64,000 nucleotides of DNA, taken from the NCBI GenBank assembly GCA_958296095.1, contig OY282434.1, positions 1,332,001 to 1,396,000 on the forward strand. Reading direction: 5' to 3'. Below the pieces are notes generated by a model. The model did no database searches. It worked only from the letters and a program-made list of their open reading frames with translations, and had not been told where the DNA came from. This DNA comes from an uncultured Oligoflexales bacterium (lineage in GTDB: Bacteria > Bdellovibrionota_B > Oligoflexia > Oligoflexales > JAPPIL01). The translations under genes were made by a program, and so were the position numbers. Of the stretch, positions 17,823 to 26,012 are shown in pieces. Numbering within the stretch: position 1 is the stretch's first letter; every line of letters begins with the position of its first letter.

Positions 17823-19069
17823 GCAACATTGCCCACATCGTGGCGCGGGAGATCATCGACTCACGTGGTAACCCGACGGTTGAGGTCGAGGTCATCACCA
17901 CCGCGGGAGTGAAGGGACGGGCATCTATCCCATCGGGTGCTTCGACAGGACGTTTTGAAGCTTGTGAATTGCGTGACGGCGATACGCAACGTTATCACGG
18001 CAAAGGCGTGCTGAAGGCGTTGAAAAACGTGCGTGAGCTGATTGCCCCTGCGCTCAAGGGACGCCGCGTCTTCGCACAGCAGACAATCGATGCCGTGTTG
18101 CTGGAATTGGACGGCACTACGAACAAGAAAAAACTTGGCGCAAACGCAATGCTGGGCGTGTCACTTGCCTGCGCCCATGCTGCGGCCCGCACCTGCCAGC
18201 TGCCCTTGTACCGCTATCTCGGTGGAGCACGTGCGACGCGCCTGCCGGTGCCGATGGTTAACATTCTCAACGGTGGCGTGCATGCTGAAAACGGCCTGGC
18301 CTTTCAGGAATTCATGATCGTGCCGCATGGCATGACTAGTTTTGCCGCGGCCCTGCAAGCTGCAGCCGAGGTTTTTCATGCGCTAAGGAAAATTTTACAA
18401 AAAAATAAACTTGGGATTGCGGTTGGCGACGAAGGAGGTTTTGCCCCCCGTCTCGACGGCGAGGAACAGGCGCTTGAGCTCGTCCAAGAAGCAATCACTG
18501 CCGCGGGTTACGACCCACAACGTGAGGTCGGCTTAGCGCTCGATGTTGCCGCATCGGAATTTTATCGAGATGGCAAGTACTGTTTGCAAAGACGTGAGCT
18601 GGCGAGTGAGGAGATGGTTGCTTATCTCGTGGCGTTGAGTGAGAAGCATCCTCTCGTTTCCATCGAGGATGGGCTTGATCAGGAGGATTGGGATGGTTTC
18701 GCCTTGCTAACCCAAAAAATTGGGACACGGGTGAAGGTAGTGGGCGATGACCTTTTCGTCACCAATCGGGAGCGTCTATTGCAGGGCAAGGAGAAGCAGG
18801 CTGCCAATGCGATTTTGATCAAGCTCAATCAAATCGGGACGTTGAGCGAGACACTGGCGACAGTGGCAACCGCGAACGATATTGGTTATGCCACCATCAT
18901 CTCGCATCGCTCAGGTGAGACCGAAGACACCACAATCGCTGACCTGGCCGTCGCCGTCGGTAGCGACATGATCAAGAGTGGCTCGATGTGTCGCAGCGAG
19001 CGGTTGTGCAAATACAACCAGCTGTTGCGCATTGAAGAAGAGCTGGGGCAACACTCAGGTCTGTCTTAA
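17819..19069 (+). CDS. eno: enolase
   Basis: Phosphopyruvate hydratase converting 2-phosphoglycerate to PEP; also a possible degradosome component. 416 residues, close to the bacterial norm. Visible motifs are EIIDSRGNPTVEVEV, the flexible loop PSGASTG, GDEGGFAP, SIEDGLDQEDW (metal ligands E and D), KLNQIGTL (catalytic Lys) and SHRSGETEDTTIADLAV. The start ATG overlaps the mnmG stop by 4 bases. Confidence 0.98.
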   Translation: MSNIAHIVAREIIDSRGNPTVEVEVITTAGVKGRASIPSGASTGRFEACELRDGDTQRYHGKGVLKALKNVRELIAPALKGRRVFAQQTIDAVLLELDGTTNKKKLGANAMLGVSLACAHAAARTCQLPLYRYLGGARATRLPVPMVNILNGGVHAENGLAFQEFMIVPHGMTSFAAALQAAAEVFHALRKILQKNKLGIAVGDEGGFAPRLDGEEQALELVQEAITAAGYDPQREVGLALDVAASEFYRDGKYCLQRRELASEEMVAYLVALSEKHPLVSIEDGLDQEDWDGFALLTQKIGTRVKVVGDDLFVTNRERLLQGKEKQAANAILIKLNQIGTLSETLATVATANDIGYATIISHRSGETEDTTIADLAVAVGSDMIKSGSMCRSERLCKYNQLLRIEEELGQHSGLS

Positions 19070-19553
19070 TTTCTGGCGAAAATATTAGCTAACGCTCGCT
19101 TCGCTCGCTACGCTGCTTTTTGTATCGCTCGCTTCCTAGCTCGCTTCGCTCGCTACGCTGCTTTTTGTATCGCTCGCTTCCTAGCTCGCTGCATGTTCTC
19201 AGGCCATTCTGCGCGCCCTCTCTGCTTGCTCCCAAGCCTTCTCGCGGTTACCCCCGCCTCTTGCCCACCGAAAGCTCCATGAATGGCGCGGCGAGGCCGT
19301 ACGAAAACTCGACCACAAATACTGCCAACACTGCAACCAGTTTATTTTTTCGCACAAGGCATGTGCTCACAACCTATTTTAGGGAGAGTTTCTCGGTAGG
19401 GCTGCGCCTCGCCAAGACAACGGAGGCTTGTGCTAAGTAGGGGGCTTGCCTGCTAGCCTCTCTGCTTGCCCCCAAACCTCTCGTTATTGCATTCAAGCTT
19501 GCCCACAGAGAGCTCTATGAACGGCGAGGCGGGCACGCGGCTTTCTATATCGC
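19070..19553 (+). repeat. repeat island R2 between eno and a VOC gene
   Basis: About 480 bp between convergent genes. Two direct tandem copies of module H (19092-19190), module C, one intact element P (19265-19437), module C, and a fragment of an element P head (from 19499) that ends in module H sequence before the VOC gene. No gene supported. Confidence 0.9.
19265..19437 (+). repeat. element P, copy P3
   Basis: The crossing helix is GGCGCGGCG with CGCCTCGCC (one mismatch). The tail ends CGGAGGCTTGTGCTAAG like most copies. Confidence 0.82.
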
Positions 19554-19952
19554 TCACTGCTCGGTAAGCGGCGAACCGATCGCCACCAAGAAACCATCTG
19601 GATCACGGATGTAGGCGACGGTCTGCCCCCAAGCTTTTGCCTCGGCGGGCTGATATTCTGTTGCACCAGCACTAAGCGCCGTTTGCACGACGGCAGCGAT
19701 GTCACTGCTCTCAAAACCGATTTCAAAACCACAGGGCAACGCATCGGGTCGGCTGTGGCGGTAGCCTTGCGGCAAGTTACTCGCGGCAAGCTTGTGGACG
19801 GCAAAGGCGAGAGTAGTAGTGCCTGAGGCAAGTTCGGCATAGTCGCCTTCGGGGGAGATGAATTTTTGTTGGCAACCGAAGACCTGTCGATAAAAGGCAA
19901 CCGACCGCCGCACGTCTTGCACGTAAAGAATCACATAAGAAAGGTTTAGCAT
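19554..19952 (-). CDS. VOC (glyoxalase/bleomycin-resistance fold) family protein
   Basis: 132 residues with two beta-alpha-beta-beta-beta modules: LSYVILYVQDVRRSVAFYRQVFG and then AKAWGQTVAYIRDPDGFLVAIGS, the standard VOC ending with the metal-ligand region. Cytosolic. Possible activities are glyoxalase-like, dioxygenase-like or drug binding; the sequence does not decide. Confidence 0.9.
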   Translation of the reverse strand: MLNLSYVILYVQDVRRSVAFYRQVFGCQQKFISPEGDYAELASGTTTLAFAVHKLAASNLPQGYRHSRPDALPCGFEIGFESSDIAAVVQTALSAGATEYQPAEAKAWGQTVAYIRDPDGFLVAIGSPLTEQ

Positions 19953-20066
19953 GATCTACCCCGACACCGCCCGAAGCTACTATAGCTGATCACTCGCATC
20001 AACGGTGAAAATCTCTCGTCTACTGCATCGGTGACTGCTGCGATTTTATTGCACCTCAGCCTAGAG

Positions 20067-20098
20067 ACCATCGTATTCTGCCTATCGATAACGATGGT
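20067..20098. repeat. inverted repeat upstream of tRNA-Arg
   Basis: ACCATCGT (20067-20074) and ACGATGGT (20091-20098) form an 8-bp perfect stem with a 16-nt loop, 22 bp upstream of the tRNA promoter. It could be a terminator without a T-run or a protein site. Nothing else stands out from 19953 to 20119. Confidence 0.4.
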
Positions 20099-20119
20099 GC
20101 GGCCGCTAAATCAAAACTA

Positions 20120-20147
20120 TTGCAAACCCCTGCCACTGCGCTATAAC
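20120..20147 (+). promoter_or_regulatory. promoter of tRNA-Arg
   Basis: TTGCAA (20120-20125), a 16-bp spacer and TATAAC (20142-20147), followed by a G/C-rich discriminator GCGGG typical of stringently controlled stable-RNA promoters. The tRNA starts 14 bp after the -10. Confidence 0.7.
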
Positions 20148-20161
20148 GCGGGAGTGTGCCA

Positions 20162-20235
20162 GCACCCGTAGCTCAGTTGGATAGAGCAGCAGGCTTCGAA
20201 CCTGAAGGTCGGGCGTTCAAGTCGCTCCGGGTGCG
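20162..20235 (+). tRNA. tRNA-Arg (anticodon UCG)
   Basis: Acceptor GCACCCG pairs with CGGGTGC. The D-arm is GCTCAGTTGGATAGAGC. The anticodon loop is CTTCGAA (anticodon TCG) on the stem GCAGG/CCTGA, whose outermost pair is a G-A mismatch. T-stem GGGCG/CGCTC with loop TTCAAGT. Discriminator G. CCA is not encoded. Confidence 0.93.
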
Positions 20236-20320
20236 TCTTTCATTATGCTGTTCCAGCACGGCTATCTTTCGCGCTATAGTAGGAACAGGGCTGGGGAGTA
20301 GGGCAAGCCAGCGGCAAAGA

Positions 20321-20375
20321 GCCTAAGCAAAACACACGGCAGGCAGATGGCCTGAGCAAAACACACGGCAGGCAG
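20321..20375 (+). repeat. two direct copies of a 26-bp unit upstream of mtaB
   Basis: Two units beginning GCCTRAGCAAAACACACGG occur 29 bp apart (20321-20346 and 20350-20375) with one base difference, ending 9 bp before the GTG start. They could be an operator or a slippage product. Confidence 0.6.
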
Positions 20376-20384
20376 GGGTGAGTT

Positions 20385-21713
20385 GTGGCATCGGTTTTTA
20401 TCAAAACGCTGGGTTGCAAGGTCAACGCCTTTGACTCGCATGCACTTAATTTTCAGCTGCGCAGAGGTGGATTTGAGCTCAGCGAAGACGTGGCGCAAGC
20501 GGAAGTGACTATCATCAACAGCTGTAGTGTCACAGCACGAGCGGAGCGAGAGGCACTCTACTACGCCAGGCGCGTACGTCGCCTCAATCCGCAGTCGTTT
20601 CTTGTCATCACGGGTTGCTATGCACAGACCAACTCAGGCCCGCTGAGCGAGCACCCTGACATCGATTTCGTCATTCCCAACAGCCACAAGCCCGAACTTG
20701 TCGCGCTGCTCAATGCTCGTTTGCAGAGCGGACAGGGCAAGCTGCCAGCTGATGCCAAGCCCGTCACCGCCAACAAGCAAGCACACTTTAAGCTGGCACA
20801 GACGCTCAGCGACCATGTCAACAGCAACACCACCCGCAAGTACGTCAAGGTGCAAGATGGCTGCAACGGTTTCTGCACTTACTGCATTATTCCTTATGCT
20901 CGCGGTGCATCGGTAAGTGTGCCACCCACCAAAGTCATCGCCCAAGTTAAAACCTTGATCGAGCAGGGTAGCGGTGAAATTGTGCTCACGGGTGTGCATC
21001 TCGGTGACTATGGTGCGGATCTCGCCGCTGACAAGAAGAGCTACTTCGTCGATCTTTTGCAACAACTATTCGCCTTGCCAAGACTACAACGCCTCCGCAT
21101 CTCGTCGCTTGAGCCGAGTGAATTGAGCGATGAGTTGCTGGCAGTGTTGGCTGCACATCGCGATATTTTTTGCCCCCACTTTCATCTGCCGCTGCAATCG
21201 GGCAGCAATAAAATCTTGCGCAAAATGCGACGCAAATACTGCGTTGAACACTACTGCTCCCGCCTCGATGCCGCACGGCAACTCTTTCCGCAGGCGATGT
21301 TCGGCAGCGATGTTATCTGTGGTTTTCCCTGCGAAGATGAGCAAGACCATCTAGCCACGCGGGACTGTGCGGAACGGATAGGATTGCATTACCTCCACGT
21401 GTTCCCTTATTCGCCGCGACCTAACACTCTCGCCGCCCGCCTGCATGGACACCTGCCGCCCGCCACCATCAAGGCACGCGGCAAAGAACTCGGTCTGCTC
21501 TCGCAGCAGTTAAAGCAAGCCTACTACCAGAGCTTTATCGGGCAAAAGACACGGGTGCTGTGGGAACAGCCCGACCAGCATGAGATGCTTGGCTATAGCC
21601 GCAATTACCTGCGTGTGCGCGCTCCTTTGCAACGAGAGTTATTGCAAACAGAAACCACCGTCAGCCTTACCGCTCTCAATAGCGACACTACCCTGCAAGC
21701 GTTGCCCGCGTGA
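20385..21713 (+). CDS. mtaB: tRNA t6A37 methylthiotransferase MtaB
   Basis: Radical-SAM enzyme that turns t6A37 into ms2t6A37 in ANN-decoding tRNAs such as tRNA-Lys. 442 residues: N-terminal UPF0004 domain with cluster cysteines C11, C47 and C78; radical-SAM motif C160-x3-C164-x2-C167 (DGCNGFCTYCIIPYARG); C-terminal TRAM-like segment (about 375-442). The combination KTLGCKVNAFDSH and GxxxSVPP favours MtaB over MiaB or RimO. The start is GTG with GGGGTGAG just upstream. It follows tRNA-Arg by 150 bp. Confidence 0.92.
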   Translation: MASVFIKTLGCKVNAFDSHALNFQLRRGGFELSEDVAQAEVTIINSCSVTARAEREALYYARRVRRLNPQSFLVITGCYAQTNSGPLSEHPDIDFVIPNSHKPELVALLNARLQSGQGKLPADAKPVTANKQAHFKLAQTLSDHVNSNTTRKYVKVQDGCNGFCTYCIIPYARGASVSVPPTKVIAQVKTLIEQGSGEIVLTGVHLGDYGADLAADKKSYFVDLLQQLFALPRLQRLRISSLEPSELSDELLAVLAAHRDIFCPHFHLPLQSGSNKILRKMRRKYCVEHYCSRLDAARQLFPQAMFGSDVICGFPCEDEQDHLATRDCAERIGLHYLHVFPYSPRPNTLAARLHGHLPPATIKARGKELGLLSQQLKQAYYQSFIGQKTRVLWEQPDQHEMLGYSRNYLRVRAPLQRELLQTETTVSLTALNSDTTLQALPA

Positions 21714-21779
21714 ATGCTGCAGAACGCTAACAGGGGCACTTAGCTGTATGTCTTTGACGGTGGCCAGGGGACAGTTGCC

Positions 21780-22181
21780 TCACTCAGGCTTGAAGATGAA
21801 AGGATAGGTAACTTTGGCTTTCTTGCCGTTAGGATATTGGGGGAATTTCCAGCTACCGAGCCGAGATAGGACACAATGCTTAAGACCATCATCAGCATTA
21901 TCTACCTCCTTAAGTTCTTGTCCGCTAACACTGCCATCAGGCTCGATGAAAAACTGGGTCGTAGCCTTGGCTGCCGCGCCAGGTTGGCGTTTTAAAAATA
22001 GCTCGTAACAGTGGCGAATCTGATCGAGGTTCTGTTGGACAACGTGTTTGATTTCGCCAGCAGTGAGACGACCAGATGGATCGTTGTTGTCACGTTTTTC
22101 TATGGTGAGGCACGCGGAGGTGATTCCACCAACCACGGATAGCAGGGCAAAAATTACCAGCAGAATATTTGCAGTACGCAT
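21780..22181 (-). CDS. small lipoprotein with an AgmX/PglI-type C-terminal domain
   Basis: 133 residues: an N-terminal hydrophobic segment with the lipobox-like ITSAC (C24), then a TonB-C-like domain with HVVQQNLDQIRHCYELFLKRQPGAAAKATTQFFIEPDGSVS and LGSWKFPQ near the end. This matches my memory of the AgmX/PglI C-terminal domain of myxobacterial and related proteins, where it belongs to envelope or motility systems. The two internal cysteines (in HCY and HCV) are typical of the domain. It probably acts in the periplasm. Confidence 0.75.
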   Translation of the reverse strand: MRTANILLVIFALLSVVGGITSACLTIEKRDNNDPSGRLTAGEIKHVVQQNLDQIRHCYELFLKRQPGAAAKATTQFFIEPDGSVSGQELKEVDNADDGLKHCVLSRLGSWKFPQYPNGKKAKVTYPFIFKPE

Positions 22182-22534
22182 CTATGTTCCTTGTCGCCTA
22201 GATGCTTGTCGGATAGGTGAGGGCGAGACTTGAGGGCAGGCAGCAGAGAGGCTAGTAGGCAAGCCTGATCGCAACAGCCGAGAGATCTGAGAACATGCAG
22301 CGAGCTAGAAAGCGAGCGATACAAAAAGCAGCGTAGCAAGCGAAGCGAGCTAGGAAGCGAGCGTCACAAAAAAGCCGCAGCGCAGCGAACGGTCTTGCCC
22401 CGCCATTCATGGAGCTCTCGGTCGGCAAGCCTGAACGCAATAACGAGAGGTCCGAGTGCAAAAAGCGAGCTAGCAAGCGAGCGTTATAGAAAGCCGCAGC
22501 GCAGCGTAGCGCAGCGCGTAGCGCGCAGCGTAGC
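22182..22534 (-). repeat. repeat island R3 (minus orientation)
   Basis: About 350 bp holding module C, two module H blocks and a truncated element P head at 22389-22427 that jumps into module H straight after the conserved CCGT. Module H touches the stop codon of the coiled-coil lipoprotein gene (CGC TAA followed by GCTACGCTGC on the minus strand), so it forms the start of that gene's 3' untranslated region. Confidence 0.85.
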
Positions 22535-24697
22535 TTAGCGCAGATCAAAGGCACTCTGGTTAACTTCTTTGCCGAATACTTGCGCGATCTGACGCACAAT
22601 TTCAGGCAAATTGTTTACGGGCAAGGGGTTGGCAAAGCCTTTGTCGGCAGCAAAAATTTGCTGCCAGTATTTTTTTCCTATGGCTTCTTCGCCGTGCCCC
22701 CAAATAGACTCGTTTAAGCTGAGCGCAACCGCAGCTGTAGCGCCTAAAGCTGCCCCGCCGCCAGCAGTGAGTGCGTTTCTCCCCCACAGTTTCTTATTCT
22801 CTTCCATTTCAGCCTTTTTTATTCGTATTGCATCTAATTCCCCTTTTTCGGCCTCGGCAAGCCCAGCTCGCAACTTTTCGATCTCTTCTTGTGAGTTCTT
22901 CAGGCTTTGCTGTTGCGCCGCAAGATGGGACTGCTTCTGTTGTAAATCTGTCTTGAGATGTGCATGCTTGCCTTCCAATCCAGCCAGCACTTTCTGCTGC
23001 TCGTCCAGCTTAACCTTACGCGCACTCATCTCTATGCGAAGCTTCGTTATCCCTACGTTCAAGTTTGTGATCTGGTCTTGGCGCAGCACACGTTCAAGCC
23101 CTTCAAGACTACCTAGCCGTTCCCAGAACTTCTCCGTCTGCGGGGCATAAACCTTGGTATAATCACTACGAGTCGCTTCCAGTGTCAACAGACGCTCACG
23201 TGCGCTAGTGATGTCGCCCTCCACCCTCTTCAGCTCGCGTTTTAATCCACCCGTCCCAGCTTTGCCATGGAACCTGAGCATACCTTCATGACGTCTTAGG
23301 AGGTTAAAATCATCTATGCCACGTAAATACAAGTCCTCAATTTCAACCGCCGCCGCGTGTTTGCTGTAATCATCCATACTGGCATCAGGCTTAAGAATCG
23401 CTAAGTGATCATCTTCTGTCAAGGCATCATAGTGCTCTTTTATTTTCGCAAATTTGGTCGGGAAGTCCGCCTCGGGATCGATGCCCAATTTTTTGGCCAA
23501 CTCAGTATCTATGTCGAATTGCACTTTTTGCCGCTCAGCTATAGCTTTTTTATAAACCCCTACCGGATAACCGCCTCCAATATCCATACTACCGAGCCGG
23601 AAGCGATACCTTTCAAGATGTTGCAGCTCAGTGGCTGCCTCTAGCATTAGTGCCCCTTCACGCCGACTGATAACCGCATTGGTAATATCCTCCACAAATA
23701 CAGATGGCTTCTTCTTCATAAGAGCCTCCATATTTTTTGCAAAAAGCTCCATGGTCTGCTTATGTTGCTCGGCAAAAACGAAATCATAAGACCCGCGATA
23801 AAAGTCTACCCCATCTTTGCCAAGTGCTACATTTGGATCTTTTTTTAAAGCTTGCAACTTCTTAGCAAAAACGGAGTCAATCTCGTCAACTTGCTTGGTA
23901 AGGGCATCCAAAAGATCTGGATTTAGTGGCCCCCTAGGGCCGTAAATTGTAGACTCAAGTCTCTCACCTAGCTCTGGGTTGATCTTCTTAAATCTCTTGA
24001 TTATACCATTCCTCTTTTTGGCATCAGCTCTTAGCAGTAAGCCTTGCTCTAATTCCTTTTGTAGCTTAGTGACCTCTTGGGATACGTTCCCCGCCTGCTG
24101 TTCTGCCTTAGCGATATCACTAAGCGCTGCCGTTATACTGTTGTTGACATCCTCTAGCAGTTTTTCCTGCGTGGTGATCCTGCCCGTAATATCTTCTTGC
24201 AATTTTATCTGTTTAGTTACCTCCTCGGCGGATTTAGAGACCTCATCGATTTTTTTGCTGCTCACCTTAGCCCATTTTACGCCCTGACGCACACCTACGG
24301 CAGCCAGCGCCGCACCCGCGAGCACCGCGGCATAACCACCATATTTGGCCGCGAAAGAACGTCGCCGTTCGTTGGCTAGCAACACTACCTCTGCACCGCT
24401 AGTATCGCGCAAGGCTGCACGGCAAAAACTGCTGTCGTCAAAATGCGATGCCTTTAGCGCGCCTTTTTTGCACAGCAACAAGCGATAGGCATTGCTGCCG
24501 CTCTGTTCGTCCCTGCTGGCCACCACCCCTAAGGTAAGTTTACCGTCGGTGACGGCACGCAGATCTGATTTTGGCTGAGGCAACTTGAACACACAGGCGC
24601 TCGTAGTCAGCAACGATGCCAACAGCAGCAAGTTTACCTTACCGATAGCTACACCGGCACGGCAATTGTTAGGCATTTTCCCACGCAACATTTCCAT
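22535..24697 (-). CDS. large coiled-coil lipoprotein with internal hydrophobic segments
   Basis: About 720 residues. The signal peptide ends in LTTSAC. A small domain (about 45-110) is followed by a hydrophobic segment GGYAAVLAGAALAAVGV (about 120-140), long coiled coils (about 145-230 and 500-640, rich in K/E/Q heptads), and a second hydrophobic segment LTAGGGAALGATAAVALSL near the C-terminus, followed by WGHGEEAIGKKYW and LPEIVRQIAQVFGKE. Lipid anchor plus two membrane-like segments suggest an envelope-spanning or envelope-tethering protein. Function unknown. ATG at 24697 is taken; a GTG one codon earlier and an ATG eight codons into the frame are alternatives. Confidence 0.7.
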   Translation of the reverse strand: MEMLRGKMPNNCRAGVAIGKVNLLLLASLLTTSACVFKLPQPKSDLRAVTDGKLTLGVVASRDEQSGSNAYRLLLCKKGALKASHFDDSSFCRAALRDTSGAEVVLLANERRRSFAAKYGGYAAVLAGAALAAVGVRQGVKWAKVSSKKIDEVSKSAEEVTKQIKLQEDITGRITTQEKLLEDVNNSITAALSDIAKAEQQAGNVSQEVTKLQKELEQGLLLRADAKKRNGIIKRFKKINPELGERLESTIYGPRGPLNPDLLDALTKQVDEIDSVFAKKLQALKKDPNVALGKDGVDFYRGSYDFVFAEQHKQTMELFAKNMEALMKKKPSVFVEDITNAVISRREGALMLEAATELQHLERYRFRLGSMDIGGGYPVGVYKKAIAERQKVQFDIDTELAKKLGIDPEADFPTKFAKIKEHYDALTEDDHLAILKPDASMDDYSKHAAAVEIEDLYLRGIDDFNLLRRHEGMLRFHGKAGTGGLKRELKRVEGDITSARERLLTLEATRSDYTKVYAPQTEKFWERLGSLEGLERVLRQDQITNLNVGITKLRIEMSARKVKLDEQQKVLAGLEGKHAHLKTDLQQKQSHLAAQQQSLKNSQEEIEKLRAGLAEAEKGELDAIRIKKAEMEENKKLWGRNALTAGGGAALGATAAVALSLNESIWGHGEEAIGKKYWQQIFAADKGFANPLPVNNLPEIVRQIAQVFGKEVNQSAFDLR

Positions 24698-25007
24698 CAC
24701 TAACCCCCAAACAAAAGTCTAAAAATCATCAACGCTCGCTAGGCGTATCGTTTTTTTTTTTGCATTCTTTAGCAAAAAAATATTTGAGGCCACATACTGC
24801 CCTATCTTATTGGGATAATTGTGGATTTTTTGCTACGCGCTACGCGCTACGCTTCGCTCGCTACGCTGCTTTTTGTATCGCTCGGCTACGCGGCTCTTTG
24901 CCGCTTCCTAGCTCCGCTCGCTTCGCTCGTCTACGCGGCTTTTTGTATCGCTCGCTTCCTAGCTCGCTGCATGTCCTCAGACCTCTCGTTATTGCATTCA
25001 AGCTTGC

Positions 25008-25177
25008 CTACCGAGAGCTCCATGAACGGCACGGCAAGACCGTGCGAAAACTCGACCGCAAATATTGCCATATTGTTGTCAGATTATGCTTTTAGATAAA
25101 GCATGTGTTTATACATGTTCAGGTCGAGTTTCTCGGCAGGGCTGTGCCGTGCCAAGATAACGGGGACTTGCGCTAAG
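25008..25177 (+). repeat. element P, copy P6
   Basis: All helices are well formed. The crossing helix GGCACGGCA/TGCCGTGCC is perfect over 9 bp, the inner helix is AAACTCGACC/GGTCGAGTTT over 10 bp, and the hairpin is ATGCTTT/AAAGCAT over 7 bp. Confidence 0.9.
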
Positions 25178-25227
25178 TGGTGTCCTTGCTCCCAAGCCTT
25201 CTTGCGGTTGCCCCCACCTCTTGCCCA

Positions 25228-25410
25228 CCAAGAGCTCCATGAAGGGCGCGGTGAGGCCGTTCGCTGCGCTACGGCTTTTTTGTATCGCTCGCTTGCTAGC
25301 TCGCTCCTTGTTCTCAGGCCTCTCGATATTGCCACCAGTTTATTTTTTTGCACAAGGTATGTGCCACACCTATCTCAAGGGAGAGTTTCTCGGTAGGGCT
25401 GCGCCGTGCC
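25228..25410 (+). repeat. element P interrupted by module H
   Basis: The head runs to the conserved CCGT (25256-25259). A module H/C block of about 65 bp then replaces the inner-helix strand, and the element resumes at GATATTGCC and runs to TCTCGGTAG and GCGCCGTGCC. Confidence 0.75.
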
Positions 25411-25569
25411 CAGCTGCGCTGCGGCTCTTTGTATCGCTCGCCTTACGAGACTGTTTGCCGCTTCCTAGCTCGCTGCTTGTTCTCAGGCCTTCTGCCATTG
25501 CGTTCATGCTTGCCCTCAGATCCCTCTCTGCCTGCCCCCAAGTCTCTCGGCAGTTGCGTTGATCCCTGC

Positions 25570-25739
25570 CTACCGAGAGCCCCATGAAGGGCGCTGTGAG
25601 ACCGTGCGAAAACCCGACCATAAATACTGCCATATTACTGTCAGATTATGCTCTTGCACAAGGCATGTGCCTATACCTGTTGAGGTCGGGTTTCTCGGTA
25701 GGTCTGCACCGCGCCAAGATAACGGAGGTTTGGGCTAAG
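25570..25739 (+). repeat. element P, copy P8
   Basis: The inner helix reads AAACCCGACC/GGTCGGGTTT, a compensatory T-A to C-G change relative to copy P6. The crossing helix is GGCGCTGTG/CACCGCGCC (one mismatch). Confidence 0.87.
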
Positions 25740-25782
25740 TAGTGATTGTGCTCCGCTTGCTCCTTGTCCTCAGGCTTCTTGC

Positions 25783-25951
25783 CTACCGAGAGCTCCATGA
25801 ACGGCGGGGCGAGGCCGTACGAAAACGACCGCAGATATTGCCAACACTGCAACCAGATTATTTTTTTGCATAAGGCATGTGCTTATACATATTCGTGGGG
25901 AGTTTCTCGGTAGGGCTGCGCCTCGCCAAGACAACGGAGGCTTGTGCTAAG
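25783..25951 (+). repeat. element P, copy P9
   Basis: The crossing helix is GGCGGGGCG/CGCCTCGCC (one G-U pair). The inner helix is reduced: the 5' strand is GAAAACGACCGC. Confidence 0.85.
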
Positions 25952-25974
25952 CATTGGCTAGCCCCTTTGCTTGT

Positions 25975-26008
25975 GTAGTGACCCCCTGAAAAAACCCGAT
26001 ATTCGCGT
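25975..26008 (-). repeat. island edge motif at the right end of R4
   Basis: GTAGTGACCCCCTGAAA followed by AAAACCCGATATTCGCGT. The same 34-35 bp occur in inverse orientation at 56791-56825, and the first 17 bp at 14071-14087. In all three places CACTAC points into the repeat island. Confidence 0.8.
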
Positions 26009-26012
26009 AAAC

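Larger units (their letters stand above)
24701..26012 (+). repeat. repeat island R4, the second longest
   Basis: About 1.3 kb between two minus-strand genes. After an A/T-rich stretch with a T10 run (24751-24760) it holds module H blocks (about 24831-24965), element P copies P6, P8 and P9, a copy interrupted by module H (about 25228-25410), further module H and C units, and the inward-facing edge motif at its right end (25975-25991 on the minus strand) continuing into AACCCGATATTCGCGT. It ends 4 bp before the stop codon of the symporter gene. No gene supported. Confidence 0.9.

Noticed and set aside
24701..26012. A full insertion sequence in island R4
   Set aside because: No transposase frame, no flanking target duplication visible, and the contents match the other islands.
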